Below, in pieces: positions 55,840-64,000 of a DNA stretch of 64,000 nt. Under the pieces are notes generated by a model that was given only the letters and a program-made list of their open reading frames with translations, made no database searches and was not told the DNA's origin. Position 1 is the stretch's first letter; the number at the start of each line of letters is the position of its first letter. Both the position numbers and the translations under genes were made by a program. The DNA comes from Ruminiclostridium herbifermentans (GTDB lineage: Bacteria; Bacillota; Clostridia; Acetivibrionales; DSM-1351), in assembly GCF_005473905.2 (NCBI RefSeq), contig NZ_CP061336.1, forward strand, positions 2,596,501 through 2,660,500. Reading direction: 5' to 3'.

Positions 55840-57951
55840 CTACACTCTAAATTTCATAATCTGTTTATGCAATTCTTTTGCAACAATTGCTAATTCTTGT
55901 CCAGAATTTGAAATTTCTCCTATGGTAGCCGCTTGTTCTTCCATTGATGCAGATGCCTCTTGAGTTCCAGCAGCATTCTCTTCAGATATAGCTGACAAAT
56001 TCTGTGTAAGTTCAATTATCTTATTCTTATTATCTGTCATGAGTTCTGCAAAACTGTTTAATTTTTCAACAATATTTTTTACAGAATCTATTGAATTTGC
56101 AATCAATGCAAACTCAGCTTCAGTATTTTTAACACATTCTGCCTGAGAATCTCCGAGACCTTTCAAATTCTTCATTGTATCAACCGCATCTTGAGATTTT
56201 AATTTTAGTTCATTGATTATAAGTTCTATTTCACTTGTGAATAAATTGGATTGCTCAGCTAGCTTTCTTATCTCATCTGCTACAACGGCAAAGCCTTTTC
56301 CTGCTTCACCTGCCCTTGCTGATTCTATTGCTGCATTTAGTGCTAGCATATTTGTTTGTTCTGCAATACTTTTTATCATTTGGCTGGCATTTTCAATTTT
56401 ATCCGCACTTTCATTGTTACTTATAATTATTTTAAAAACTATTTTTGCTGCATTATTATTCATATTATTTTTTTCAACCAGCTCTTTTAGTATTGACAAG
56501 CCCTTTTCTTTTCTTTCATCAATAGTTAAAGCAGCATCATTAAGTTCTTTTATTAAATCAACATCTTGCTCTAAAATACTACCTAGTTCTTCAATATTAA
56601 TAGATGCTACCTCTGTATCTTTAGCTTGTTCACTTGCTCCTCGTGCAATTTCCTGTATAGTTCTAGCAACCTCATCAGATGATAAAGCCGCCTGTTGAGC
56701 TGTTACAGTCAGTTCCTCCATCGATGCTGCAATTTGCTGTGCCCATTTCGATGTATTAGCAACAAAATCTTTTACACTATCTTCCATTGTTTTTAGAGCG
56801 TTTACAATAATTCCTATTTCATCATGCCTAGAGCAATACTTAACTGCTTCTGATTTTTCATAAAAAGAGAAATCAAGTGCTGCTTGTCTTTTGAGAACTT
56901 CTACTATGCTAAATATAGGTTTTGTAACAGTTTTCTTAATGACAATAGAAAGAACCACAAGTGTTAATACAAGTATAAAAACAGCTACAAATGCAAACAT
57001 CTTTAACAAAGTATAAAAGGTTGCTAAAAAATACTTATGATAAGTTATTATACATATAGACCAATTGGTATTTGTACCCTCAAAGCTTATAGGTACGAAA
57101 ATCTTAAGTGTTTTTTCACCTGTTACAGCAGAATTATCTACTATATCAAATTCTTCTCCTTTTGCGATTCTATCAATTAAATAATTGTTTGCTGCGTCAA
57201 GATCAACCACATTTGTCATGACTAAATCAGCTTTTGTACTATGAGCAAGAAATACTCCCTTTGGAGAAAAAATAGTCGAATAACCACTTCCAAAGTCAAT
57301 ACTCTCAATCAACTTTTGTAGTATAGCAATGTCTATGTCAACTGCAACTATTCCAATAAAATTACCTGAGGAATCAATTATCGGAAGTGCTTGAGTTATA
57401 AGTGTGTATTTTTTACCATTGACTTCATAAGTCAGTGGCTCCATAAATGTTTGCTTTCTCGTTTTCTTCGTATCAGAATACCATTCTTCCTTATCATAAT
57501 CAACTAAGACTGAAATATCAAAACCATTCTCTCCTCTTGATATGTATGGATTCAAACGTCCCGTCTCATCATGGTATTTTTTATTTACAAACTCCATATC
57601 TCGTCCGTCAAATGAATTTGGCTCAAAGCAAACACGCACACCAAATATGGAGTCATTTGCCTTCATGGTTTCTTCAAGTATTTTAATTATATCCTCACGG
57701 TTTTTTGAAGAACTGCTTACTATGCCGTTTATTCTAGTTTCTAAATCTTTTGCTGACTGAAGACATTTTATATAAAGTTCATTTATTTCGGCAGCAATAA
57801 CTTTACCTTCGTTAGCAGCTAACAGCTTTGCATTACTTACCTGCGAACTATATACTCCTACAGAAACTAATATAAACATAATAATTAATGGAAAAAACAT
57901 TACACTAACAATCAGTAAGTTTAATCTTACGCCAAGCTTTTTAAATTTCAT
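55840..57951 (-). CDS. Methyl-accepting chemotaxis protein with dCache-type sensor
   Basis: 703 residues. A first membrane helix at about 12-35, an extracellular double-Cache domain to about 300 ([59 protein letters not shown]), a second helix near 310-335, HAMP, and a long signalling coiled coil with the hairpin tip [20 protein letters not shown] then [18 protein letters not shown]. The ligand is unknown. The frame opens 18 bases earlier; GGGGAG with 8-base spacing supports the chosen ATG. A TTGTAA-17-TAGAAT promoter lies about 60 bases upstream. Confidence 0.95.
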   Translation of the reverse strand: MKFKKLGVRLNLLIVSVMFFPLIIMFILVSVGVYSSQVSNAKLLAANEGKVIAAEINELYIKCLQSAKDLETRINGIVSSSSKNREDIIKILEETMKANDSIFGVRVCFEPNSFDGRDMEFVNKKYHDETGRLNPYISRGENGFDISVLVDYDKEEWYSDTKKTRKQTFMEPLTYEVNGKKYTLITQALPIIDSSGNFIGIVAVDIDIAILQKLIESIDFGSGYSTIFSPKGVFLAHSTKADLVMTNVVDLDAANNYLIDRIAKGEEFDIVDNSAVTGEKTLKIFVPISFEGTNTNWSICIITYHKYFLATFYTLLKMFAFVAVFILVLTLVVLSIVIKKTVTKPIFSIVEVLKRQAALDFSFYEKSEAVKYCSRHDEIGIIVNALKTMEDSVKDFVANTSKWAQQIAASMEELTVTAQQAALSSDEVARTIQEIARGASEQAKDTEVASINIEELGSILEQDVDLIKELNDAALTIDERKEKGLSILKELVEKNNMNNNAAKIVFKIIISNNESADKIENASQMIKSIAEQTNMLALNAAIESARAGEAGKGFAVVADEIRKLAEQSNLFTSEIELIINELKLKSQDAVDTMKNLKGLGDSQAECVKNTEAEFALIANSIDSVKNIVEKLNSFAELMTDNKNKIIELTQNLSAISEENAAGTQEASASMEEQAATIGEISNSGQELAIVAKELHKQIMKFRV

Positions 57952-58078
57952 ATAAATTCTCCCCATCACATATTTTTTACATTATTCTTCTATTTCAGTA
58001 TTATTCTAACATTATTTGACTCGTTTTACAATACTATACTTGGATATTGTAGTAAGAATTTACAACATAAATTGCAAA

Positions 58079-58279
58079 TCATATCCCAAAGACATTAGAA
58101 AAGTATCCATTTTTTATATCAAAAAAACTCTCCGAAATAGGGAGAGTTTTTTCTTTGATTTCTTTTAATGTCCATTTATCCTAAGAAATTATATGCGATG
58201 TAATTTGTTCGTCCAACCCAGAATATTCATTCTTAAATGTTTCAATTATTGTCTCCAACTCTTTTGCGATTCAATTCAT
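58079..58279 (-). pseudogene. Decayed small gene, possibly DinB-like
   Basis: GGAGG and an ATG open a frame with TGA at codon 3 and TAG at codon 34; between and beyond them the reading is IAKELETIIETFKNEYSGLD, EQITSHIIS, stop, DKWTLKEIKEKT. The spacing of the helix and the KW(T/S)LKEI motif resembles the start of DinB-superfamily proteins. A terminator hairpin now lies inside the remnant. Confidence 0.35.
58121..58152. terminator. Bidirectional terminator hairpin
   Basis: AAAAAACTCTCC pairs with GGGAGAGTTTTTT around a 6-7-base loop, with T runs on both strands. It probably ends the lipoprotein transcript about 250 bases downstream of its stop. Confidence 0.75.
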
Positions 58280-58400
58280 ATAGCCTCCTTCAAACTATAT
58301 CAAATTTGTTATATCATGGTTGTCAAGGTCTTACAAGTGCTTTAACCACATCAAATTAGTCAACTACTCTGCCCTTTTCAATCTCTTCTGGCAGAGGAGT

Positions 58401-59534
58401 TCAAGGCTTTAAAATTTCACTGTTTACCAGTTGAAGCTGGGTAGTGACAAGGGGTTTATTCTTATTATATTCCGTTTGTGTGACCATGAGTTTTCCATCT
58501 TCCATGGATAAATAGTAGTCATAATGCATACGATCAGCTAATTGATATTCCTTATCATTTACATAATCATAAACAACTACTCGATTATCTATAATCCCTG
58601 ACCCAATACTTACAGTAGTGCATATTTCTGGCTTACCGTCATTGGTCAAATCCGCCAAATAGGCATTCCAAACGGGCATACCGAAAATCAAATCTTTTTT
58701 ACCGTCTGAAATTTTTTCAGATGTACAAGTAAATTTAACACCCGGAAATTCTGGCAATGACAATTCTATATTTTCGCCCCACGGCTTTTTTTCATCATTT
58801 AAATAGTCAAACCATTTTTGTGTTTTGTAATCGGGAATTTTTTTAATCCCCAGAAAATCATCAAATACCAATCCTGTTGAACCATTGCGGTCTAGCGGAA
58901 AGCTTTCCCCACTTGCATTTCTTTCAATTGTAAAGCTTGCGTTTCCATCCTCACCATCAATAATAGTCAAGGTATATTTGCCTTCAACATCATAGATTCT
59001 ATAATATGGGTCAACGATTACACAAGCATACTTTTCAAAATCAGCTTGGGTAAGGGTATTTCCTTTTTGAGCCAAATCCCTTACTATATCAAGGGTTAAT
59101 GCATCACCAGCTTTCTTACTATACTCGCTTAAATACTCAGCTTTTGAACGGTATTTATACACTGCACCAATTTTTGTGAAAGCTATACCAGAGGACATCT
59201 TCATCGTGAGTGTGTCACCATTATCAGAAATAGAAAAAGTGACACTGGTATTTGGGTCACAAGTGACAACTAATTCATCGTCTCTTACCTGATAGTGACC
59301 TATTCCCAACATACCAACACTGCTAATTAGTGGCTGTGACAACCTTGCGTTGCCATTTTCATATAGTGTAACAGTAGGCATCTTTGTGAAATCATCATCA
59401 ACTAATGCATAGGTTTGTGGCGTTTCGTGCAATGTAAAGCTTCTGCTATTTTCTTGAGAAGCAGATGAACTGCACCCAGAAACAGCAATCACCAATAGCA
59501 TTATACATACTGTTAAAAACACAAGCTTTTTCAA
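58401..59534 (-). CDS. Lipoprotein of unknown function
   Basis: 377 residues. Signal peptide with lipobox AVSGC at about 16-20, so the mature protein is lipid-anchored at the outer face of the membrane. The rest is mainly beta strand and includes DALTLDIVRDLAQKGNTLTQ, LVFDDFLGIKKIP, LADLTNDGKPEICTTVSIG and YVNDKEYQLADRM. The LADLTNDGKPE region resembles a calcium-binding FG-GAP-like turn seen in secreted proteins. The frame starts at an ATG overlapping AGGAGG; the TTG nine bases further has correct spacing and gives a normal signal peptide. No partner gene is adjacent. Confidence 0.85.
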   Translation of the reverse strand: MKKLVFLTVCIMLLVIAVSGCSSSASQENSRSFTLHETPQTYALVDDDFTKMPTVTLYENGNARLSQPLISSVGMLGIGHYQVRDDELVVTCDPNTSVTFSISDNGDTLTMKMSSGIAFTKIGAVYKYRSKAEYLSEYSKKAGDALTLDIVRDLAQKGNTLTQADFEKYACVIVDPYYRIYDVEGKYTLTIIDGEDGNASFTIERNASGESFPLDRNGSTGLVFDDFLGIKKIPDYKTQKWFDYLNDEKKPWGENIELSLPEFPGVKFTCTSEKISDGKKDLIFGMPVWNAYLADLTNDGKPEICTTVSIGSGIIDNRVVVYDYVNDKEYQLADRMHYDYYLSMEDGKLMVTQTEYNKNKPLVTTQLQLVNSEILKP

Positions 59535-60065
59535 TTTTCTCATCCTCCTACGTGGGTTACAAACAGCAAAATTCTTATTTAGCTATTCTCACATTTCTTG
59601 TAGTAAAACAACCATCATAAAATATTAATTAAATTCATGCACACATTGTCATCGACAAAGTCCAAAATGGATACCATTGTAACTAAGCTTCCCGAATAAA
59701 TATAATGAATAAAAGAATAAATAAGTGTAGAAATAATTTTTATATAATCAATTACATTTATAAATTCTAATTGTTCATCAAATAAATTAATTAGAATGTT
59801 CTTCTAATGAATATTTTAGCACTTTATTATATATAAGTACAATATTGCCATTTTTATTGTGATTACAGAAAACCCTCTCTTTTGGCATTGACCTTATAAT
59901 GCTATATTTCTCTATTCTCACTATCCAACCACACCACCGAAAATGACATCCTCTATCAGACTAAACAATTGGATGTTTGCCTTTATTATGTACAATCAAT
60001 ATAATAAACTGTTAATGCAAAATATGCTGGAAAATTAGCATTCTTGGAAAGTTCCCTATACAATC

Positions 60066-60110
60066 AAAAAAGGATTGATGCTTTTTGTTAAAGCTTCAAC
60101 CCTTTTTTTA
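60066..60110 (-). terminator. Terminator of the azoreductase-like gene
   Basis: AAAAAAGG-a-TTGA-t-GCTTT pairs with AAAGC-t-TCAA-c-CCTTTTTTT; a T run follows on each strand. It lies 14 bases after the stop. The rest of the 590-base gap 59535-60124 shows no gene. Confidence 0.8.
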
Positions 60111-60124
60111 ATATTTATTTACTC

Positions 60125-60772
60125 TTACAATTCAATCTGCTCAACTAGAGCATCAATTTTAGCTGTAGCCTTTTCAATTGCTTCCTGACGCTCAATTTCA
60201 GTAGTTCCTGTTCCATCCACCAAAAGTTCTTCAAATTTACTTATACCCAAAAATTTCATGATTTCTTGTACATAATTTAAGCCCTTATTCAATATCGGTC
60301 TGATAACCCACGGAATATTGGCTCCAGAAGATTGGACGTATATAAATGTACGTTTTTTATCGTCTAAAAGGCCATGTGGTTTATTTTCAATAAATTCAAT
60401 TGTTTTATCAGCCAAAACAATACAATGAATATATTCCAGTAAAGGAGCAGGAAAGGAAAGACTCCACATAGGTGCAGCTAACACATATAAATCAGCCGCT
60501 TTAAATTGATCACATAGCTTTATTATTTGACCTATCTCTTCCTGTTCTTCATTTGTCAATTTAGAACACACTTCTTGGTCAACTATGCAGCTTCTGCTAC
60601 TAAAGTAGCAAGACTTAAGCTGTGGTACATGTTCTTTATATAAATCTAATTCTTCTAAAACAATACTAGGATGTACCTCCAAAATTTTATTTACCAACCT
60701 TCTTGCAACTGTCTTACTAGATGATATGTCTTCAGGCTTTGAGTTAACAGTAATATAAAGCAGCTTTTTCAT
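60125..60772 (-). CDS. FMN-dependent NADH azoreductase-like flavoprotein
   Basis: 215 residues, flavodoxin-like fold of the AzoR/NQO family, which reduces quinones or azo compounds with NAD(P)H. The FMN phosphate loop region is MKKLLYITVNSKPEDISSSK; the second motif LYVLAAPMWSLSFPAPLLEY near 93-112 and IYVQSSGAN near 145 are characteristic. The frame opens four codons earlier; I prefer the ATG that matches the family start, with GGAT at 6 bases, but binding sites are weak for both. Confidence 0.88.
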   Translation of the reverse strand: MKKLLYITVNSKPEDISSSKTVARRLVNKILEVHPSIVLEELDLYKEHVPQLKSCYFSSRSCIVDQEVCSKLTNEEQEEIGQIIKLCDQFKAADLYVLAAPMWSLSFPAPLLEYIHCIVLADKTIEFIENKPHGLLDDKKRTFIYVQSSGANIPWVIRPILNKGLNYVQEIMKFLGISKFEELLVDGTGTTEIERQEAIEKATAKIDALVEQIEL

Positions 60773-61058
60773 CTCAATATCCATATCTCAATCTCAATTC
60801 AAATAAGTATATAAATGATTGATATGGACTAGACACCTCCTATTTTAGTAATTTTATCTATTCTATTTTTTACTAAAATATTATTTATATACTGCTCTCA
60901 AATTTCATTTATTACTTGAGGCCAGGAAAAACTTGGTCAATACAGATTTATAACAGTATATTTGACATTACACAAGATAAATACTATTAAAAACAATGCA
61001 CCTGCAAACACAATAATTAATGTCTGAGGTGCATTTTATGTATATACTTACATCCATA

Positions 61059-61140
61059 ATTATATCCATTATTTAAAACTCGAACTTCGCAGTTTAAAAT
61101 TGCTTAAAGCTAAGTAAATACTTGTAATAATGGATATAAT
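61059..61140. repeat. Inverted repeat with 15-bp perfect arms
   Basis: ATTATATCCATTATT (61059-61073) and its exact complement (61126-61140) enclose 52 bases that hold an inner TTTAAAACT/AGTTTAAA pair. A second, shorter pair AATGCACCT/AGGTGCATT lies just left at 60995-61035. No gene is present between 60773 and 61318. Confidence 0.5.
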
Positions 61141-61286
61141 CAATTACAACTATATACATTTTTGTATATAACTTCAATATAGTACTAAATAATATATTTG
61201 TACATAAATAATCAATTTTTTAAAACAAAAGTATATAAGAATACTATTATTTCAGCATAAAATTACTTCTCTATATAAAAAACAAA

Positions 61287-61309
61287 GCAGATTGCTTTAT
61301 CCAATCTGC
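61287..61309 (-). terminator. Terminator of the PH-domain gene
   Basis: GCAGATTG/CAATCTGC stem with a 7-base loop and TTTGTTTTTT on the minus strand, 10 bases after the stop codon. Confidence 0.85.
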
Positions 61310-61318
61310 ATAAGCTAC

Positions 61319-61696
61319 TTATTTTAACACATATCCAGCAAGTACACTTTGCACTTCATAAATATTTAGACTTTTATTAAATGTCTTTTGAATCGGCATC
61401 TGAGAACCAGAAAGCCAAATTTTTAGTTCAGCATCTAAGTCAAGGTGCCCTGCTGTTTCTATACTAAAATGAATAATACTTTTATACGGAATTGAATGAT
61501 ACTCAACTTTTTTGCCAGTCACTCCCTGCTTATCCACCATCAGCAGTCTTTTATCTGTAAAAACAAAGTAATCTCGAATCAGCTTATATGCTTTTTCAAT
61601 TTTTTCTCCTGCTGCAAGAAGATTCCCCAGTTCTTTTTGAATTTCATCAATTCTTACCTCTGATGCATTACCAAGTAATCCATCCATTAATCCCAT
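61319..61696 (-). CDS. Bacterial PH-domain protein (YvbH/DUF1696 type)
   Basis: 125 residues. The segment EKIEKAYKLIRDYFVFTDKR, LLMVDKQGVTGKKVEYHSIP, YKSIIHFSIETAG is the signature of the bacterial PH fold found in YvbH-like proteins; the rest fits the seven-strand barrel and C-terminal helix. Function unknown, possibly a membrane or stress-associated scaffold. AGGAGG lies 7 bases before the ATG. Monocistronic with its own terminator. Confidence 0.88.
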   Translation of the reverse strand: MGLMDGLLGNASEVRIDEIQKELGNLLAAGEKIEKAYKLIRDYFVFTDKRLLMVDKQGVTGKKVEYHSIPYKSIIHFSIETAGHLDLDAELKIWLSGSQMPIQKTFNKSLNIYEVQSVLAGYVLK

Positions 61697-61900
61697 GACG
61701 CTACCTCCTTTTGCTTAGTTAAGCATATTTTTTTCCTATTACTTTTTATTTATTTAATACTCTCACAAAAAATCTATTAATGCAGTAGAATTATCTATGA
61801 TTAGTTGAATTACAATAAGTTTAAGCAACAAATAAAACTATATTTAGCACTATATTTGAAAGCTGAGAGTATAACTTATACTTTCATAAGCAAACTCTTG

Positions 61901-62740
61901 TTACCACCTTCTCTGAATGCCTTCATCTGTAATTTCTATGGCACCTTCCTTTAAAAGCCTGCCCACTGCTCTTTTAAAAGCAGCCTTGCTTATTTTAAAT
62001 TCAGCTTTAATACTTTCTGGAGAACTTTTGTCATTTAGCAGAAGTTTGCCTCCATATGACTCCAATCTGTCCATTATTTTTCTAGCATCACCTTCAATTT
62101 CGTTGTAGGCTTCATTTCTCAAGCTTAATTCAAGCTTTCCATCTTGTCTGACCCTTTTAACTCTTACTTCAACATTTTCACCTACAGCATAGCTGCCATA
62201 TAGTTCTTTATTGGGAATTAAGCCCTGATACTTGTTATCTACAGCCACAAAAGCTCCAAGTTCCTTGCTAATTTCATATATCATACCACGTACTCTATCT
62301 TTTTCTTTGTATGGTGACCGAAATTCCAGAAAGTCATATACCTTCATTGTTGCAGATAATCGGTCGCTTTTATCTATATACAAACCTACCAAATAATCGT
62401 TACCTTCTATAACCTCCGTTGTTTGCTCTTTGAAAGGCAAAAACAAATCTTTTTCCAAGCCCCAATCTAAAAATGAACCTATATTTGTATTTTCAACAAC
62501 CTTTAATACTGCTAATTCTCCAAGTTCAAGCTTTGGCTTTCTAACAGTGGCTATTAGCCTATCTTCCGAATCTTTATAAACAAATACTTCTAATTCATCT
62601 CCCACTTCTGTACCTTCAGGTACTTGACTTTTGGGCAGTAAAATATCTTCTCTATCGGAACAATTTTTTTTGTTAAGATATACACCAATCTGAGTTTTTC
62701 TAAGTACTTCTAAACATTGTGTTTTCCCTAATTCTACCAT
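61901..62740 (-). CDS. cvfB: CvfB-family S1-like RNA-binding protein (YitL)
   Basis: 279 residues with three S1-type domains and a winged helix. First domain: GKTQCLEVLRKTQIGVYLNK; second: LAVLKVVENTNIGSFLDWGL then EKDLFLPFKEQ; third: GAFVAVDNKYQGLIPNKELY. The C-terminal winged helix is AEFKISKAAFKRAVGRLLKE. Architecture matches B. subtilis YitL and S. aureus CvfB, an RNA-binding virulence regulator in the latter; its role here is unknown. AAAAGGG precedes the ATG by about 8 bases. Confidence 0.93.
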   Translation of the reverse strand: MVELGKTQCLEVLRKTQIGVYLNKKNCSDREDILLPKSQVPEGTEVGDELEVFVYKDSEDRLIATVRKPKLELGELAVLKVVENTNIGSFLDWGLEKDLFLPFKEQTTEVIEGNDYLVGLYIDKSDRLSATMKVYDFLEFRSPYKEKDRVRGMIYEISKELGAFVAVDNKYQGLIPNKELYGSYAVGENVEVRVKRVRQDGKLELSLRNEAYNEIEGDARKIMDRLESYGGKLLLNDKSSPESIKAEFKISKAAFKRAVGRLLKEGAIEITDEGIQRRW

Positions 62741-62913
62741 ATATTATCCCTTTTCCTTTTATCTTAATGAATGTTATTGTTTTCAGTTTACTAAACTTTC
62801 AAAATGAATAGTCTTTTTGCACACAAGTATTTTACTAAATAATTTATAGTATTGTGCTAATTATTTCATGAACCTTACATGGCAAAGCTATAGTAATTGC
62901 TTACTATTACTCC

Positions 62914-62983
62914 CGTACGAATTTATCTAAATGGTTTACTCACAAGATATTTGTTGAATTTGTATCTGCTCATTATAGTTAAT
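62914..62983. repeat. Dispersed 70-bp repeat (partner at 29522-29591)
   Basis: Shares CTAAATGG and CAAGATATTTGTTGAAT with the copy downstream of rpoD, in the same order and orientation, with scattered differences. Both copies are intergenic. It lies in the gene-free stretch 62741-63368, between cvfB and the transporter gene. Confidence 0.5.
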
Positions 62984-63151
62984 TATACCACAATTCAACA
63001 TTCAGCACCCATGCTTCATTGATTCGTTGGTATACATTAACTATTCTTCAACAATAAATTCAATATTATATAATTTTAGGAATATTATTTCTATGCCATA
63101 TTCTTATAGTATACCGTTATTATGTTTATAAGAAAAGATTTTTATAAAATA

Positions 63152-63249
63152 AGGATGTCACCAATACCCTTGTCATTGGCTGTGTCTTTACCAATACTAG
63201 GGCAGGCTAAGGACTTTCATCCGTTAGATTGTGCCCATTCTATGTGCAC
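63152..63249 (-). mobile_element. Truncated group IIC intron, 5' end only
   Basis: On the minus strand it begins GTGCACATAGAATGGGCACA directly after the T-rich tail of the transporter terminator, followed by ATCTAACGGATGAAAGTCC and GCCAATGACAAGGGTATTGG-GACATCC. This follows the 5' end of IIC introns (GUGxGCC...AUGGGxGCAxUCUA...GxGUGAGAGUCC...AAGGGU-G-C). Sequence then becomes AT-rich; no maturase frame or domain V exists. Confidence 0.55.
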
Positions 63250-63255
63250 TAAAAT

Positions 63256-63293
63256 AGACAGAATCAATAGGATAAATCCCATCAATTCTGTCT
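63256..63293 (-). terminator. Terminator of the MFS transporter gene
   Basis: AGACAGAAT/ATTCTGTCT with an inner GGAT/ATCC stem, followed by ATTTTA on the minus strand, about 75 bases after the transporter stop. It is the apparent insertion site of the intron fragment next to it. Confidence 0.75.
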
Positions 63294-63368
63294 CTTTTAA
63301 ATAAATATATTTATATTAATTATCCACTAGTTCTTCTCTGCTTGTTTTGCTTTGTCACAAATTCTCCA

Positions 63369-64000
63369 TTAGTTATTTACTGCTTGTTTTGCTTTGTCAC
63401 GTGGTGCTTTTATAAAGGATATTATTACAATTCCCACCAATGCTGCAATTGCAGCTATGATAAAGGCTGTTGAAAAGGCTTTTGTTTTACTAAAGTACGC
63501 TACAATATATGACGAAGCAACTGCTCCTACTCCAAAGCCTAATAAAACCATACCATAAATTTGAGAACCATGCTTTGTACCCCAGAAATCAGCTGTTAAT
63601 GCTGGGAATACTCCAAGAAATCCTCCGTAAGAAAAACCTATAACTGCTATAAACGCAAGCATTATATATGCTTTTGCAAATGATACTCCAATGATTGAAG
63701 CACCTGCTAAGAATAAGAGAATTAATATTGTTTGCTTTCTTCCAAGCTTATCTGATGTCCAGCCCCAGAATAATCGTCCAAAGGAATTACAAATTGATAT
63801 AATCATAACTCCCGCAACTGCTGTACTGCTTGACAAACCACTATCAGGCTGTAAGCCTAGTATCTTTGCCATTGGAATCATCATTGAACCTGCTGCAGTA
63901 GCACACATCATAGCTAGTGTTATCATATAAAACTGTGGCATTTTTAATACTTCACCAGGTGTAAAATCCTGCACTATAGCAGCAGTCTTTTTTTCTGATG
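63369..64000 (-). CDS. MFS transporter, oxalate/formate antiporter (OFA) family, C-terminal part
   Basis: The frame stays open to the right edge, so the N-terminal half lies outside; 210 residues are present. A GTG near 63974 is internal, not the true start. The segment FTPGEVLKMPQFYMITLAMM is the OFA-family signature at the start of the second six-helix half, followed by GRLFWGWTSDKLGRKQTILI (MFS A-like motif) and six helices. The C-terminus is RDKAKQAVNN. OFA members exchange small organic acids; the substrate here is unknown. Confidence 0.9.
   Translation of the reverse strand, partial: SEKKTAAIVQDFTPGEVLKMPQFYMITLAMMCATAAGSMMIPMAKILGLQPDSGLSSSTAVAGVMIISICNSFGRLFWGWTSDKLGRKQTILILLFLAGASIIGVSFAKAYIMLAFIAVIGFSYGGFLGVFPALTADFWGTKHGSQIYGMVLLGFGVGAVASSYIVAYFSKTKAFSTAFIIAAIAALVGIVIISFIKAPRDKAKQAVNN

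Noticed and set aside
56213-56698. 161-codon plus-strand frame opposite the chemoreceptor
   Set aside because: Mirror of the repetitive coiled-coil coding sequence; Ser/Ile-rich with no signal to start translation.

Overview
The window is AT-rich DNA from a low-GC Gram-positive bacterium, most likely a spore-former of the class Clostridia. The evidence is a SpoIID-domain protein, the SCIFF peptide with its radical SAM maturase next to yajC/tgt/queA, a dnaG-rpoD-trmK-nif3 block, a TrmK/CvfB/YqeG/ComFB gene set, strong Shine-Dalgarno sites, and frequent GTG/TTG starts. The exact genus cannot be read from the sequence. Most genes are on the minus strand.

Layout. 1-9 kb: the N-terminal part of an acyl-CoA synthetase cut by the window edge, an AgrC-like membrane protein without a kinase domain, an LCP cell-wall ligase, a yqeG-aroE-comFB run and a UvrD-type helicase. 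9-14 kb: an XPD/DinG-type helicase fused to a nuclease domain, then a probable polymorphic toxin with a possible immunity gene. 14-25 kb: an accessory zone of GNAT acetyltransferases, phosphoesterase, MBL hydrolase, HD and HD-GYP proteins and several small unknowns, with a 126-bp higher-order minisatellite and remnants of an IS200-type tnpA and of an HD gene. 25.8-33 kb: a core block of rnpB, nif3, trmK, two tRNAs, rpoD and dnaG. 34-43 kb: the core chain queA-tgt-yajC-TIGR04086-scfA-scfB-gamma carbonic anhydrase-secD-secF. 43-50 kb: lysine/aspartate pathway genes (aspartate kinase, dapA under a lysine riboswitch, dapB, an ACT protein), interrupted by a SpoIID protein and a 321-bp inverted-repeat element. 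50-52 kb: a DUF624 protein, a 41-bp minisatellite and tRNA-Leu with a tandem copy of its 3' flank. 52.6-55.8 kb: a complete DpnII-type restriction-modification cassette flanked by gene fragments. 55.8-64 kb: a chemoreceptor, a lipoprotein, an azoreductase-like flavoprotein, a PH-domain protein, CvfB and an OFA-family MFS transporter that runs off the end.

How genes work together. The sec/SCIFF/queuosine run is one long co-directional unit, with an internal terminator between scfA and scfB that probably sets a high peptide-to-enzyme ratio. dapA-dapB is controlled by lysine attenuation, whereas lysC has its own promoter and no lysine riboswitch. The DpnII cassette should methylate and restrict GATC.

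The most unusual items are the 321-bp structured inverted-repeat element after lysC, the toxin locus at 12-14 kb, two independent group IIC intron 5' fragments each sitting just behind a terminator hairpin, and two unrelated minisatellites that both show alternating A/B higher-order structure.
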